Shown here: in pieces, positions 26,251 through 40,084 of the stretch
How positions within the stretch are numbered: the first letter of the stretch is position 1
How the letters are laid out: each line of letters starts with the position of its first letter
Source of the DNA: Fasciolopsis buskii
Lineage: Eukaryota > Platyhelminthes > Trematoda > Plagiorchiida > Fasciolidae
Reading direction: 5' to 3'
Assembly (NCBI GenBank): GCA_008360955.1
Contig: LUCM01004223.1
Coordinates: 26,150 to 90,149 of the forward strand
DNA length: 64,000 bases
Translations under genes and position numbers: made by a program
The notes under the pieces: model-generated
What the model was told of the DNA's origin: nothing
Seen by the model: only the letters and a program-made list of their open reading frames with translations
Database searches by the model: none

Positions 26251-29200
26251 AGATTTATCTTAACAAGGATTAAAGAAATGTACAATTCGTCTTTGGTTTC
26301 TCCATGATGAGTTAGACGTGGATGGCATGTTGCTTTTTGCTTGACAGTCCCATTTACTCATGTATTACTTCAACCATTTCCGATACCGGGTCTTCTTTGC
26401 ATCCTGTAACGGGAACTAGAAAAGTTAATTCAAAACTCTCGGATTGTAAACAGTAATGTGGTTTGCAAAAGTGGGCATAAAAATCACCATTGTACAATAT
26501 GTGACGGGATTATAATGCCACACTGATTACCTAGGCTGTATTTTGACCACTTTCTCGCTGTAAATCTATATCGCTTTTACTTCGCCCTTTGCACTGCTCG
26601 TATCCACCCTGGAACTACAGACCTGAGGGCGAAAACGTTGACTTTTCGCATCAAATTAAGCATCTGAGACTGTCCTGGCGAGTTAACGAATCAACTTAGA
26701 TCGGTGAAAATAATTGTTACTGTCTGGAGTCGAGAATCAACTCCTGCAATATGACACATTCTAGTCGTGACTAGGCGTGTTAAAGCTGCGTGATCCATCG
26801 TAAGTCCCAAAACAGCTTTCTGGAGTCGCCAGTTTTCTCATTCCGGAGAAATAAAAGTAGGCAAAGGGAACATTAGATCCCGTATCGAGGGTTTTCTTGA
26901 TGAATAAGAAATTCTCGTTTGACCTACCAGTCACTGCTTCCTTATACCCGGCTCTCTTTTAGGACAGGTTATTACGGTGATAACGATTTCATTCTGTCTA
27001 CGTTAGTCCAATATTTGTTGGGACTTTGTGGACACATTTCAGTTTATCCGTGATTTGTAGTGACCAATTTTTGCAATTCATGACAAATTGCGTGTAGCAG
27101 GCAACGCATTGCCTCTGTCAATTCCAATGTTTGCAAAATTAAGTAATTTAGTTATTGTTTGAGCTCGCACTGACAACTGATAGCGAGTTATAAAGCTGAC
27201 ACTATTATATTCTAAACTCATTCCTGGCACATTTTGCTTGCCACATTCGCTTCTGGTGGTAATGGACGCATTTTTACATTCGAAATCAAAATCCGAATAA
27301 ATGTGAGCCGTCAGACTAGGCACAACGGGACTATCAACGACAGTTTCTTTACTGGACAGAAACGTACAAGAAGTCAGGAGCAGACAATCTAAGCTGATTT
27401 AAGTGGATGATGTTTCCTTTTTGGAGAACGGAAACTGCAACGAATTATCAGCCAAAATTCGTTGATTATTTTTGATTTGACTAAATGCTGTCTTCTTAAA
27501 CCTTTTGAGTAAAATGGTTCTTCAAGTTTGGGCTCCTCTTGCAGAATTTAAACTTTAAGTTTGCAAATTGCTGGCTTCTCTCCCGTGACCAAACTGAGCT
27601 ATCATACCTAAGATTAGTGCACATAAATCACCTTAGTGCCTTGAACAAAAACGTAATTTACTGTACTAACTTGATTACAGCTGGTATTTTATTCAAGTGG
27701 AGTAACTCTTGACAGGAATTTAATTAATCTCCAGCATCAACACATTAATGTGAACCGATTCTCTTAAAAAAGTAACTTCAACCCCCCCCCAAATGTATTT
27801 AAGTCTGCTGCAATCTACGTTTTTGAAAGTTTCTTATTTGGTGATTTAATTTATCCAGGTGCATCACGTAAGTGGCAGCATTGTTAACATCACTGCTCTC
27901 AATATTTTGGAGCGGATTAAACGACAGTTACGCGAGGCCTGGTTCTCAGCAGCGCTGGGTAGTTTGAAAATTTAATTATCCGAATTGGGCTATTGTAAAA
28001 CTTCTGCTGAATTCTATAGCGAAATCTTAAGAACCGATCACGTATTTTGTATCATGGTCATAGAAGCACGTATTTTCGTATGTTCGTTCTCACAGCAACA
28101 GGAACAAATCCACCTATGCCTATGGTTTCTTTGTTCGTCGCCACAATAATGGATATCACTGACTCACAAAACGATGCACCGAAATTATGACAGTTGTTCA
28201 CCATTGATCTGTGGACGACTCTATCTCTTTGGTTTTATGATTTCGATGCGCGATTGGTAGGCTCATCTGTGTGTTTGTCTGTCGCGTTATTGCTTCCTTG
28301 CGTGATCACAGTGGCTGATTCTGTCCTATGTGGATAGACACCGTCCCTTCTGGTCCCTTGATTGATTTAGATCCCGCTCAGTCTTACATGTTCCTTTTCA
28401 ACAAAGCCTTTTGATTTGCACTCTTTGCTTACCATCACAGTTCACTAATGTGACAAACAGGTTTTGTGCTACAGTATTCAATATAGCTACGTAGGTTTTC
28501 ATATTGGCTGAAACGCTTACTGTGCTTTGCCTCACACCGATCCCTCTTTATTCTGTCCTTTTCAGATTGTGCTGCGTGGGAACTTCGTTGAACAGCACTG
28601 CCCCCGCGTGCATATTAAGCATTTCTGTCAGACTGCCACTTTATCCGCTAGTCTTATTTCGCTCTAGGGTGAAGTGGTTATGCCGCTTTTTGTCACAGTT
28701 TTACTGCCTTCTCAGTGGGTTAGTCACGGCTGCACTGTCACCACTGATTGAAATGTTTTCATCCGTTTACCTTTAGTTACTCATTTGGTTGTAAGTGTTG
28801 ACCTTGGGTTTTCTAAGTACAGTGTAGTTAAGACCAACGCAGCACGAGACAACGAATCCCGAATCATAAGTTTACCAAAAACATACTTGTACCGCTGGAT
28901 TTATTCTTCTGTCTCCGAACGCGTGCTGCCCCATGGAGCATAAAAATCTGCCGAAATACCGGTTTACGCCACTGAGAAAGCTGTTATAGTTCTTTGTCTA
29001 ACTAATTCAGTGATACAGTTAAGTCTAGCACTTTGACTGCTTGGAGCTACTCGGTTTGTCATTGCCGTCACTCCTTTCGGATTTTCCACACAGCATTCGT
29101 CTGCTGCTCTAGTTTTTACGGTTGTCCGATCGTTCCCGTTTTTTCCAGTTAGTAAACCGTTTAGGCAAATACGTTTGTTCGAACGATCCAACTCTTCGGT

Positions 29201-30950
29201 ATTATCCGAGAATGTTTGGGATAACGAACTTCATAATTAATAACGTATTTCACGAAGGTCTATTTTCTTCAAAAAAGTTGGATAAACATACGGACGCGTA
29301 AAGAAACATTTGCAAGCTAGAATTTAGACGAATAAATTCGAAAGAACTAAATGGTTATTAGTGCTTGGAAAAATACATAGGGATAACCTTTGAAATGTGA
29401 AATCTCGAGTTGTTCGCACATTACCCATCGAGAATAGTTGTTTTTTAATAACTTCATTTTTACTTTGGCAAATTTACGTAAAACGTATTTCTAAATTGCA
29501 AATTTATGAAAAATTATGCTCTGAATAATTGAACGAAATTCCTCTTGCCCGTTTGGGACGCAAAACAATCGAAATATATGCCACAAGCAGAAGTGTATAG
29601 TTAACCTCTTCCCAGAAACCTTCCTTCGTAGAATTTTGCGATCATCTTTGTTTTGCCTCAAACAGGAAAGATTAAAACGTTTCTGGCCAGCGTAGGTGTT
29701 ATAAACTTCTGTTCCTGTCTCATTTTTGATTCGGTTTTTGTTACCGGGACCAAAGTATTTTCCAGTGCGTTCATTTAAGCGGGCATCACACTCAGAATAG
29801 TCTTAGTCGAGAATAGTGGAATGCAATGGTAGGATAAGTAAAAACGCTCTGTACTCATTTAAGTGAATTATTTCACCGAGACAATAAACAAACAAGTCCC
29901 AAACAGAGCATTGTAAGAAAAGCGTGATCGAAAGCGTTTAATTGTTCCCACTTGGGGCATTCTGCTACCTGCCGCTTTTGAATATGCACGTTTTGTTCTG
30001 TAGAGTTTCAGTGCCCTTGTCTGTTTCAAATCCATTCCCGTAATTAGTTCAAAAATATTTAGTTACGAGAGCAAATATTTTATTTCCAAACACCATTTTC
30101 ATGCAATGCCAATTCACTTGCTAACATTTAAACCAAAACTGAAAATGAATTTCGGCAAACCGAGGTAAGATTTGAAATACGATTTCTGTATTTCCGAAAA
30201 GTTTAACCAGACTGAAAAATTTCACTGATGGAAATAGTTTCCTGTTTGAACTCAGAGAAACAACAAATGAAAAACTTGCCACTTGATTAGTTTCAGTTAA
30301 TCAAGCTGATTAATCTTGAAGAGAAGGAAATAAAAGAGAAAACCTCGGCCAAATTCGAGTTACTTTGTCTTGCAGCATTTTGCTTGGAATAAAATGAGGG
30401 ACCAGCTGATTTTTCCGTTCCTTGGACTCTCCTCAGTCGTCGGGCTCGATGCATTCCGGTTGATTTAACTTAACTTGGATCTAGGTGAGCAATCTTGTTA
30501 GCATTTGTTTCATGTTTGCCGGTGATCGGAGTGAATAAATAATAATTGGAATAGAGCTGACTAATGGGGTACTTAGAAAAATGCAGGTATCTTTTTAAGG
30601 GACTGAAAAATTTTAGCAATGTAGCCTTCCGAAATTTAGAAGAACAAATGATGTCTCATAGATATCCATATGTAAGAGAAAATATGATGAGCATGAAGGA
30701 TCTAAGGTTTCGCCCGATTTGTGAAAAGACAAAAATAATTTTGTTATTTTGCCTCTCTGTTTGGTACTAACATATTTATGCAGAATCATTTTTGATAATT
30801 TCATCACCTTTGAAGCAACCAGTTCATTTGATCATTTTGAAATGAACGTATGAGTGACATATACTGCGAGATGCAGACAGTTCTTTTAATCTTCGTAATC
30901 ATGTATATAAAACAGGTTAATTCACTTTAGAATGTGAGGACGAGTAACAA
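26251..30950. other. Gene-free AT-rich DNA
   Basis: Nothing is recognisable. There is a run of nine C at 27782-27790. The T- and C-rich plus-strand stretch around 28250-28780 gives a 90-codon leucine/serine-rich frame with no motif and is probably spurious. Confidence 0.55.
27782..27790. repeat. Poly-C run of nine
   Basis: A homopolymer visible directly in AT-rich surroundings. It may be a sequencing-length artefact site. Confidence 0.9.
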
Positions 30951-30958
30951 TGAAAAAC

Positions 30959-30998
30959 AAACGGAGTCAAGAAACTGAAGAAATTGAATTAGCTAGCC
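30959..30998. repeat. Short inverted flank of the 31-32 kb PLE, 3' side
   Basis: The 14 bases AAACGGAGTCAAGA at 30959-30972 recur in inverted orientation at 32501-32514. Weaker similarity runs on to a shared GCTAG about 38 bases in. The two sites bracket the Penelope-like pseudogene nearly symmetrically. PLEs often carry inverted terminal arms, so this may be the stub of one. The exact match is short, so chance is not excluded. Confidence 0.4.
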
Positions 30999-31014
30999 TC
31001 ATGGCAGGTACGCA

Positions 31015-32330
31015 TTACGTCAAAACTTTTTCCGCATCTAGTGGTGGCCTCAGTATGTTGATCACTAAAGCCTCACGAAGGGCCAAAAGCCTAGAATTAC
31101 GGTTCCGTTTATTTATTTGGAATGCTTAACCGGGGTCACTTTGTTTACTGAAGACCATATGTTTTGCGACTGACCATACACGGTTTCTCGTACTTGCTCT
31201 CTGAATCATTTGTTTCACTAACCACTTGGTCACATGACCTTCCAACCGTTGACCTAGACACCAATCCGTTCTTGCCTGTGTGCCGTCGTAGCTGCTAGTG
31301 AACTGGTAAATTATGCGAGCGGCGTTTGGCTACGGCAAATTTGTCAATATTCTGCTGAGATTCAGTCCCCGCAGTATGTATAACTTCACTTTCGCAGGAA
31401 ACTAGGTACACACACTCCTGGGTTTAGCTGTTTGGTCTGAATAGATAATCACCCTTGAATAGTAGTGATTATGACTGGGTTTTTCTCCGCTGAACCGAAC
31501 GAAGTTCCTTTAGGTCGTTCTCTTTTGTGAATGCCGATAAACTTATCAGGGTGTCTGTTTGCCCTGAGAGTTTCCCTTGGAAATTCCTCTTCCTTCTGCA
31601 CTTGTTCTGAGCTGCAGATACTTCAGGCTCCACAGAAAACTGTTTTTACAAAACTCCGTTTGTAGGCAACCGGTGCAAAGCTAAAGAATTATGTGCACTA
31701 CCCATTCAAAGTTGATTTACGGTGAAGTGTCCCTTGTATCCCTCCGTCTGGACGCGTAGTTATCAAGAGATCTAAGAAAACTAGACTGCTGCCACTTTCT
31801 CGTCTGTGTATGGCTAAAAGGCTTGCACGTATTTTGCTCATGGGTTTGGGAAATTTAGTAGAATTCCTATCAACGCTAAAAATTAAAACATCATCGACAT
31901 AAGGTCTATATATAGTGAATTGAGCAATGTGATTATGAATATGTTTTTAGTCATCTTAGGGAAGATATCTGCTGTTGTGGGTCCAAGGGAATATCAATGG
32001 CAATCTCATCAATCTGCAAGTATGACTGACCGTTAAAAGCACGCCGTATGTTTTCGATACTTAGGAGGATGAGATACTTTGTATGTGGGATTGAACTAGG
32101 CAGAGTGAGGTTCATTATAGAAATTGTCACAAAAGTGAGACGACATTAACAGAAAAAATATTTTCCGAGAACTGGCCAAAGATATCTGATAATTCAAACG
32201 CGTTTTTTAGACAGTATGGCGTCGTGTATTTTGATAGACATTTTTATATAAACCACAAAGAGCTGTACTTAAGTGGCAAACGTTTTATCCGTGTAATCTG
32301 GAGATAATATCAAACAAACGAAGCTATCTT
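31015..32330 (-). pseudogene. Penelope-like retroelement, decayed RT and GIY-YIG ORF
   Basis: Read on the minus strand, broken frames give the motifs of a PLE reverse transcriptase in order. A fingers segment with SPDYT lies near 32285-32300 and PYCLKNAFELSDIFGQF at about 32170-32220. Motif A reads NVVSLF at 32133-32150, where the catalytic Asp is replaced by Asn. Motif B, GQSYLQIDEIAI then PLGPTTADIF, spans 31960-32035. Motif C YVDD is intact at 31890-31901. FLDLLITTRPDGG follows at 31740-31780 and the thumb FFSFAPVAYKRSFVKTVF at about 31630-31690. GIY-YIG remnants (RQERIGV) lie at 31240-31285 and a C-terminal EALVINILRPPLDAEK block at 31019-31090. In PLEs this protein copies the element RNA and the GIY-YIG domain nicks the target. 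Several frameshifts and stops show it is dead. Upstream coding sequence is not recognisable. Confidence 0.88.
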
Positions 32331-32474
32331 GATTTGTCCAGTTTGATATGGCGATTACGGGTTTCACACGAATGAAACACGCTAGGTGCTCAAAAGCAGT
32401 TATTTTCGGTATTCTGAATACTGCCGAAAAAAGGCTGTGAATTTAAGCAGTTCAGAACTTTTCACATTTGCGAT

Positions 32475-32514
32475 CAACTAGCTCGGTACCTTCTTTGTTA
32501 TCTTGACTCCGTTT
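32475..32514. repeat. Short inverted flank of the 31-32 kb PLE, 5' side
   Basis: TCTTGACTCCGTTT at 32501-32514 is the exact inverse of 30959-30972 on the other side of the PLE pseudogene. See that entry for the limits of this evidence. Confidence 0.4.
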
Positions 32515-32519
32515 TAGTG

Positions 32520-35500
32520 ATAAGATATTCAGGCAAGCAAAAGAAGCAAATGAAGCCGGTTTTCCCAGACATCGTGACGCCAAACAAGATGAAATTTGCA
32601 AGTAGACTATTTCAATTCACTTTCTTTCAAAATAAACTAACCTGAATTTTGAGGTGAATTATCCCCACTCAATTATTCACCTCGTTTTCTGATCGACTAG
32701 TAGCATTCATATTTACACTCGGCAAGCAAGTTGTTCTTATTTTATCCTGATGAAGCCTTATCATTTCAGACTCTACAGCCGGTCATATCATAGTGTCTTC
32801 TCCCATGTATTGTTTCCTATCACTCTAAGTTATTATCTTGCATTTATTCGGCGAGGTTCACCCAAAAGTCACATGACAGCGGCCGTGGACTCCATGAATT
32901 TCGCATTGAGTTTGTACAAGGGTCCCGCTTGGAATGGGAATGAGATAGAATTCAAAGTCATGCGAAGCTCATCTTTTCCAGAATCAGCCATAGTGATTAA
33001 CTTTGCACAGTCGGAGACATGCAGATTGGGCCCAAGGTGCATTCCACTGAACAAGTTGTGGCTTTTACAAGTTAGATTAATGCAGATTCATTCCAATTTT
33101 TTAACGTCGTTGATTTTTAATGAGCGCGGAAAGAGGACAGCACCGGGTCTGAGGTGGCGATTTCTCTGTCCACTAGTCCCAAAGGCATTTTGACGGTGAA
33201 TGAGAGAAAACTATATGGAGTTTTGATTTTTTAATGGTCTCTTTGAATGAGTCACTAAAAGGTGTAGTTTTATTGTTATTTTGGACGTTTGAGCTTTTTA
33301 TTACTAAAATCCTGAGGTCAGACCCAAAGCCAAGTAGACATAAAGACGGTTGCTTGTGTCCGGTCAAAGGCTCATTCCCGGGCTTTTGCCTATAAGTTAC
33401 AACGATTGCTTTTTTGGATTTCAACATCACTATTCGGGTCGACCACTTTCAAATAATAACCGTAACTGGCATTTAGTACTTTATTACTGACTTGTTAATG
33501 ACGAAGCAATCGTACATGTTTTTAGCTGTGAGTTCGGCGATGAATTTTGCTGGATATTTATGTCCTATATAACGGAAAACTCTCCCAACCATTATGCACC
33601 CAAAAATCCAAGCTAGATGCTGAAATTCCGTCAGCGGCTTTCCGCTTACTGTATTCATGACTTTCAAAAGCCAATTAAGTAATCTAACTTTGAAACATTG
33701 AATGTCTACTTACCTAATTCTCATTCGAGCGTCTTGTTCAAACGATTTCAGCAATAGAGCATTTTTACGATAAGCTGAAGCTTTCCGGTACGATGTCATT
33801 TCGTGGTGTTGACGTCTGAATTCATAACGAGTAAGTCAAATTTACATTCTGCATATCATCTAGCTCCTTTTGCCAACTGAAAACAACTGGACTGTTTTTG
33901 TTTACTCACTGGTGAGAACCATCGACTGAACACACTGAAAAGCTCAGCAGTCATTTAGTGATTCAAAACAAAACTGAGATGTATCAGCACAAACTTCCCC
34001 TGATTTACAGTGTTATTTCTGTATCTACGGAATCAGTATTCTTTAATATACTGCAAAATAAATTATTACACTTACCAAGAAGTTGTGATCAAGTTCCTTG
34101 TCATTTAGAGCTAACAGAAACTCAATTTAATCATCAGACTTGGGTACCTAGCAGCACAGGTGGGCTAGTCATATACTACCAAAAGATTGCCACTTTAAAA
34201 GCATTTTAACTGATCCCGATCTCACGCGCCATCCATTAGCTGACTTGTGGTGACGGTAACATACACCGCTGAAAACCGGATGGTTGTTTGGGTCGCGAAG
34301 CCACAAAACACATATCGAAATGGTTGTCAAAATCAAGGACGCAAACTTAGCGGTCCCAGTGAGAAAGCCAAATCGGCTCTTTCGGTCACGGGGTACCCGG
34401 TAGCATTGAGCATCAAGTTGAACGAAACCAATTATTTCACATAATATTGTGTAATATAAATTTGAAACTAACGACGTTCATTGAAGCTAGGATTGTCAAT
34501 GCGCATCAGTCAGCGCTTTTCACAAAGAAACGGCTGATCGTGGTTTCAACTTACACCGCCTTTTTCCTGTTGCCATTCCACTGGAACTTTCATTCAGAGT
34601 TAATCTACTACATATATGCGACTCGTCACGTTTTAGTTTTGCGACTGAGAAGAATAAGCAAAATGTTCGCATCTGGTGATGTATGCCTTTTTCCGTTCCA
34701 GTAGTCATTAGATTTTCGAATGATAACTGCTACCTTCGAAAAACAAAATATCACATTTCCATGACAACACATATGATGTGAGTGGCAAGATTATTCGGGT
34801 ACAAAAATTCCCCCGATGTTCCCTACTGATTGTTCTTCCTAAAATTGGCTTAATATATGGTTTCATAGGTATGGCTCATCAAGCGAATTCGCACCGTGCA
34901 CTACTCCATTTACGGACCTGATTCATGCAGTTGACTTTGAAAAAACCCAATACCTTGACTATTCGTCGGAAATTGTCGCGTACAGAAGAGCTGAAATTTT
35001 TCAAACCATAAGCATGTCATATATAGTTCAATCACGGTCAAATGTGAAGCATCAAAGATTGAAGTGAATGGTAACAAGCTTTATTGTGTCTTTACCGAAG
35101 TATCCCGAGTTGGTTAGTTGTTCACCTCGTCATTTACTTCAGCGCTTTTTGGTATCTGCTTTAGTTTTTCAATAATATCTTGTTCTTTCAGAGGTAATTC
35201 ACTTTAGTTGCATCATGAATTTTGTCATTTGTTGTTATATGTACGTTTTGGATTCAATGCGGTGATGACAGAAGTGATCGACGCGAGTTCCGACTTCATT
35301 CGACAATCTGGTATGACCGAAATGCAGAATACGTTTCTGATTACGCCATGGGACCAAGGATGTGCAAGGTGGAAGTGAAAACTATCAAAAATGTGATATT
35401 TATCGTTTCTCGTTAAAAAAGGCCAGAGAGAAAGCAAATATACTCTACCCGCCAACCGAACTTTCCGAAATATAAGGATTTTTAAATAAATTCACCCAAT

Positions 35501-38500
35501 TTACCTAATTTGGAAATCGTTTTGCAGGGTTCGTGTGGCACGAGTTATCAAATCCTTCTACCGCACAGATCAGTCCAAAGTCAAGTGGAGATGAAGGGTT
35601 GGTGAACGAGCTCGAGGTACTTGGACGTGCAGGTCGTCGGTGTTAAGTCGCCCACCGCCGATTTACCTAACCAATCGACAACCATTAGTTGACTGTCACT
35701 GTTTTATATGGATAATGATTCAAGTCAGAAGTCCAAGAAGCAAAAGAAATATTTGTTGTAATTTGATGAACCAGGTCAGAAAATACTAGACAAAAATAAC
35801 CGAGTTTCATCCTTTTCTAGTTGCACTCTTCAACTACCGGCGCGAATTGCTCATGTTTGGGCATTTCGTTGGTAATAAACTCGTAGGCTAAGTTTCAGTT
35901 CTACAGTCAAGCAGTGTATTAGATATAGAAAGCGAATCTTGACAACTTTGAATAGATTAAACCTAATGAAATCATATGATTGCACTCAGCATAACTGAGA
36001 CTTCCAGCTAACAAGACAGAAAATGATACCTTAAAGCAATTTTTAGAAATGTACTAGACTAACTAATTCGCGTCGACAGTCAACTTTAAACTTGACTGGA
36101 TTTTGTGCATATCAGTGTACTTTGAAATAACTCCTGGGAGTTGAAATAATGAACCCCAGGATTTGGTGCTGCCGACTGTTCATACGTAGGACTGATGTCC
36201 ACGTTTTAAGTGATTCACGTACTATAATGTTTTGTTTAGGTTTCCATCTCTCATTTACCGTAATCATATTGCGCTTTTTTTCACGAACGAGCTTGTAGCC
36301 AACAGAGGGAGGCCACACAGGCATACCGACTGCCGGTACGAAGAATAGGACTGGCGACATCATATGGACTGTCTGATTTACTGTTAGTAAAAGTACAGCT
36401 GACCACTGGTTCACGGCCGCCCAACGCTATATAATTTTTCATTATGCAAGGACGAATAACGCCTAAATTGCGGGAGAATACATGTTGAATTCAACAATTC
36501 AGCTTCTACCCCGAGATGAAATGAATGTTATCAATGAATTTACTTTCGTGAACAAGAATGGATGCACATTTAACCAGGTTGAAAGAAAGGTTTTCACAAA
36601 AATGTATGAACATCAATTGGTAATAGTGCAAAAAGACTCATGTTTCTTTTACTTCCGATTACCAGGATAGGGAAGGACGCACTTTCCCTCTCGAAATTTC
36701 AAATTTTGGAATGAACGATCACGAAATATTTGGCAGCTCAGTTAATGGAACAATTCAACGGGACCATCTGTACAGTTTGATAACGGCTGACTGACAAAGT
36801 CGGCAAAAGACGCCAAGGAAATAATTCAACAAGATAAATTTTGCCAACACTAGGTTCTCAATCCCGGTTATATGTGGGTACATTTACAAAACGTATAGTC
36901 GAATATCAACAGCACCAACGTGGACACATCTGCAAAAAGATTAAGAAGAGTTTTTCTCATGTCTATTTTCAAGTTTCTAGATATTGGAAATCAAATTTGC
37001 GTAATCGTGTTGCCAGCTGAATGTCCTTCAGTGAGCCGGAAACAGTTAAAGACACGGATGTCATGACTAAATAAAGGCCGCAGTCATTTAAGGCAAGACA
37101 CGGGTAATATGACCTATGTTGATGAAAGATAGACTAGTCTGAATTCTTAGCACTAATATCAAGTCCTCAAACGTTAATCTACGTTGCTTTAGTTAAACTG
37201 TTTTTCTCTAAGGTTGGATGGGCAAGTTTCTCAGATTTGTGCGAGAATACATTTCCCGTTTATTTTCAGACTACACCAAAAAGGATGGTTATCTCACCGA
37301 TCGGCCTCTAACTACGCGTAGTTCGTGGGCTAGTACTTTCTGATTTTGTGAACAAGGTAGATATTAGTTCAGCAGTTTGCCTTTCGTGTCACAAAATTCA
37401 ACAGGTCAGTATGTCCGTCACGGAGAATGCTCACTGGGTGCGTTCATATATTGGATTTGTAAAGAAACCGCGGGCATTGTTTTACGATTTATATTTGAAT
37501 AACTGCGTAGTTTCCTAACTTAATGAACTGTGCATCCGAGCTTAAAACGTGAAGCAAATTAGGACAAAAGTGGGAGCACGCTGGCTATTGTTGTTCTTTG
37601 CATTTATATTACTCAAATAAACGGAATGCGCCGACATTTTTCTACTTTGTGCCCTTCCTCTCTGATGGCTACTGATAGAAACAAAAAACTGTTTCTTCTG
37701 GAATGCCGAAGAAATTGACAGTCAGGCAGCCCTGCTGGCGAAATAGCTGGACCGAATCTCACCCTCACCCGAATGAAAATTGCTTTTAAAGGATATTCCC
37801 ACGTGGCGTGAACCTTAGGAAGCAACACATAACCTATTTGTCGATTAATCTTAGTCGACGATTAGCATCCGTGTGAGGCTTCCACATCAGGAAGACTCGA
37901 ATTTTCGTTCATTCAAAAATTCGATCTTGAGTCCAAACATTCTTGCGTAAAGAAAAGGATGAATTGTGCGCCATCTTACTGATTTGACTGTGCAAGTGCA
38001 AATGCGGCCGAATACGCTAGCCAGGATGCAGCGCATATTGGCTTTTTGTTTCTTATGCAATTTAGATTGAGTCAACAATGGCCCCGTTAATCGAAGCTGC
38101 CTTGCATACAAACAGCACTAATAATCTAGGACTGATTGTAAAAGAACGGCTAGAATGGCAAAATTTCCTCAAATTTATTGCCTACTCTAACAGCTAACTG
38201 CCAAATATATATCACAGGAAGACGCTTGTTAGTTTGTTTACACTTTCTTGTGAAAAACAATGCCCATCGTTTCAACAAATATGATGCTTTAACGACTGAC
38301 TGAGCGCAAGCCCAGCACATCAAGTTCCGGACATCAACATGATAGAATACTTCGTTTCTTATCCCATTCACATTTGATTCATTTACGTTAAAGGGACAAG
38401 TGGTTGATCATCGCATAAAGATGCACCAGTTAGATATGCACAGGTAAATGAAGAAACTAACTCAGGTGTAAGTCACTGAAGAAACAACTGGGATTAGAAG

Positions 38501-39834
38501 CCCATGCATTTATATCTCTCGATCAGTGAGAAATCGACTAAAGGTCATTAGATCGACTCCAGGGGTTCTTCGATTGTCGGAAACCGCACCAGACGGTTTG
38601 ATCTACTCTTTAATATCCAACCGTGACCCAAACTGTTTCGGATTTTCAACTTTCGCCGGTTGGGGAAAATCATGTTTTAGAGAAACTGACAATTTGCTTG
38701 GCACTGAAACACAAGCTGCATGCTCTGACCTGCCGTACTGCATTGCGATGCAAAAACATTCGCGCGTATAGATACCGCATTTCTATTAAAACCAACAATG
38801 AAAGTGCAGCTGCACTCACCACTTTTTAAAGTGAAGTCTACTATTTTTGGAATATAGAATTATGTGAATATGTCAAACATTTGTGCTTCAACGTTCTACT
38901 ATACATGCATTGTATCCTGTTGGATATTATAAGTAAATATTGTTCTGCATCGTCAAGTTTCATTTTCTATCCTAGTTATTTTTATTTTAAATGTTATATT
39001 GCTAAGAGATTGGTGATTTTCTGAAGTTTATGCACAAGAGGACTCTCGTCCGGTTGTTTTTAGGTGCACACTAGAACCGGTATTATAAAACACATAATAA
39101 TGCTGGTTTGAAAAAAACCATTTGTCCATCAGAATATTCTCATTTGTGAACGTCTCAAGTTTTCATTTTTATTTCCCTACTAATAAAGTGACAATTCTTC
39201 GCAGTTGTCAACTGACGAAATTTCTGGCTTACGGAGCAACGCGGCTGGTGAACCCAAGGGAGCGGTTTCGTTTTACATCTCAAAAGTTAATTAGCTAATT
39301 CACTGACCAAGTTTATACCCGAATAACTTCGGTGGATTTGACGAGTCCAATTAAAGAGTTACATCGTTTTTATCCACTGAACAGACATACCTCTGTGCTT
39401 TTCAGCCTGGTACAAGGGTTTAAAAAGCTATAAAAATTGAAACTCTATCTAGATTGTCACTTATTGCCTGCATTTCATTAGGTATAAGCCATTTTCAAAG
39501 GCATTTCGGTAAACGTGATCATAAAACGTATTTTGATTCAGCAATAAATTTGCACCGTTGTTGAAATACTGAGCATTAACCATGTCCTGGCAACCGGAAC
39601 AAAATAGGCAGCAAGATGACATGTGATCCTCATTGCTGGCTTGCTGACTAAATCGAAATATGTATGCCTGGTTAGCAAAACGAAACCCGGATAAAATGTC
39701 CATATTACGCCATACCAGGAGGAGAGCTTAACCACTATTTTATGGGTAACGTGGAAGTATGAGATAAAGTAGTGATTCAACATAATTATAAAGGTGTAAT
39801 TATTGAGAAACCATGAAAATATCCAATCTCAAAC
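32520..39834. other. Gene-free AT-rich DNA
   Basis: No gene or transposon is recognisable. The 147-codon plus-strand stretch at 32750-33193 is among the longest in the window, but it is overlapped by a minus-strand frame and has no domain motif. Other 60-100 codon stretches (34.4-34.7, 36.1-36.4, 38.5-38.8 kb) likewise carry nothing identifiable. Confidence 0.55.
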
Positions 39835-40071
39835 ATTAGAAAGCACGGTGCTTCACAAATGATGAAATACAGCATGTTTTATAGGTATTGGGATAAGGAG
39901 GTCAAAATTGCATATCAAAATGACGTGTCCACGTGGACGCTGTGTAGTCGGAATCGTGATAGATAATGTGCTGACACATGTCGTATAGTTTTTAATGGGT
40001 CATCAGTTACATAACTATATATTGTGCCAATTGTCAGGATGGTACAAGAGATTATGTTGTTTCTGGCCGTA
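39835..40071 (-). repeat. Left inverted arm of the 40-kb PLE
   Basis: The best part, 39851-40040, is the reverse complement of 41001-41211 with only a handful of substitutions, plus a 20-odd-base indel near 39900. Weaker similarity extends inward to about 40071, where it covers the last codons of the GIY-YIG ORF in inverted orientation. It extends outward to 39835 (ATTAGAAAGCACG against ATTCCAAAGCACG). It lacks about 36 bases that carry two small hairpins in the right arm. Confidence 0.93.
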
Positions 40072-40084
40072 TATTTTTCCTTCA

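Noticed and set aside
27401..27460. VDDVSFLEN resembling a reverse-transcriptase YADDIVLL motif on the plus strand
   Set aside because: The preceding aromatic residue is missing (a stop codon is there instead) and neither neighbouring motif could be found.
32750..33193. 147-codon plus-strand open stretch
   Set aside because: It has no domain motif or repeat, is overlapped by a minus-strand frame, and its length is within chance for this composition.
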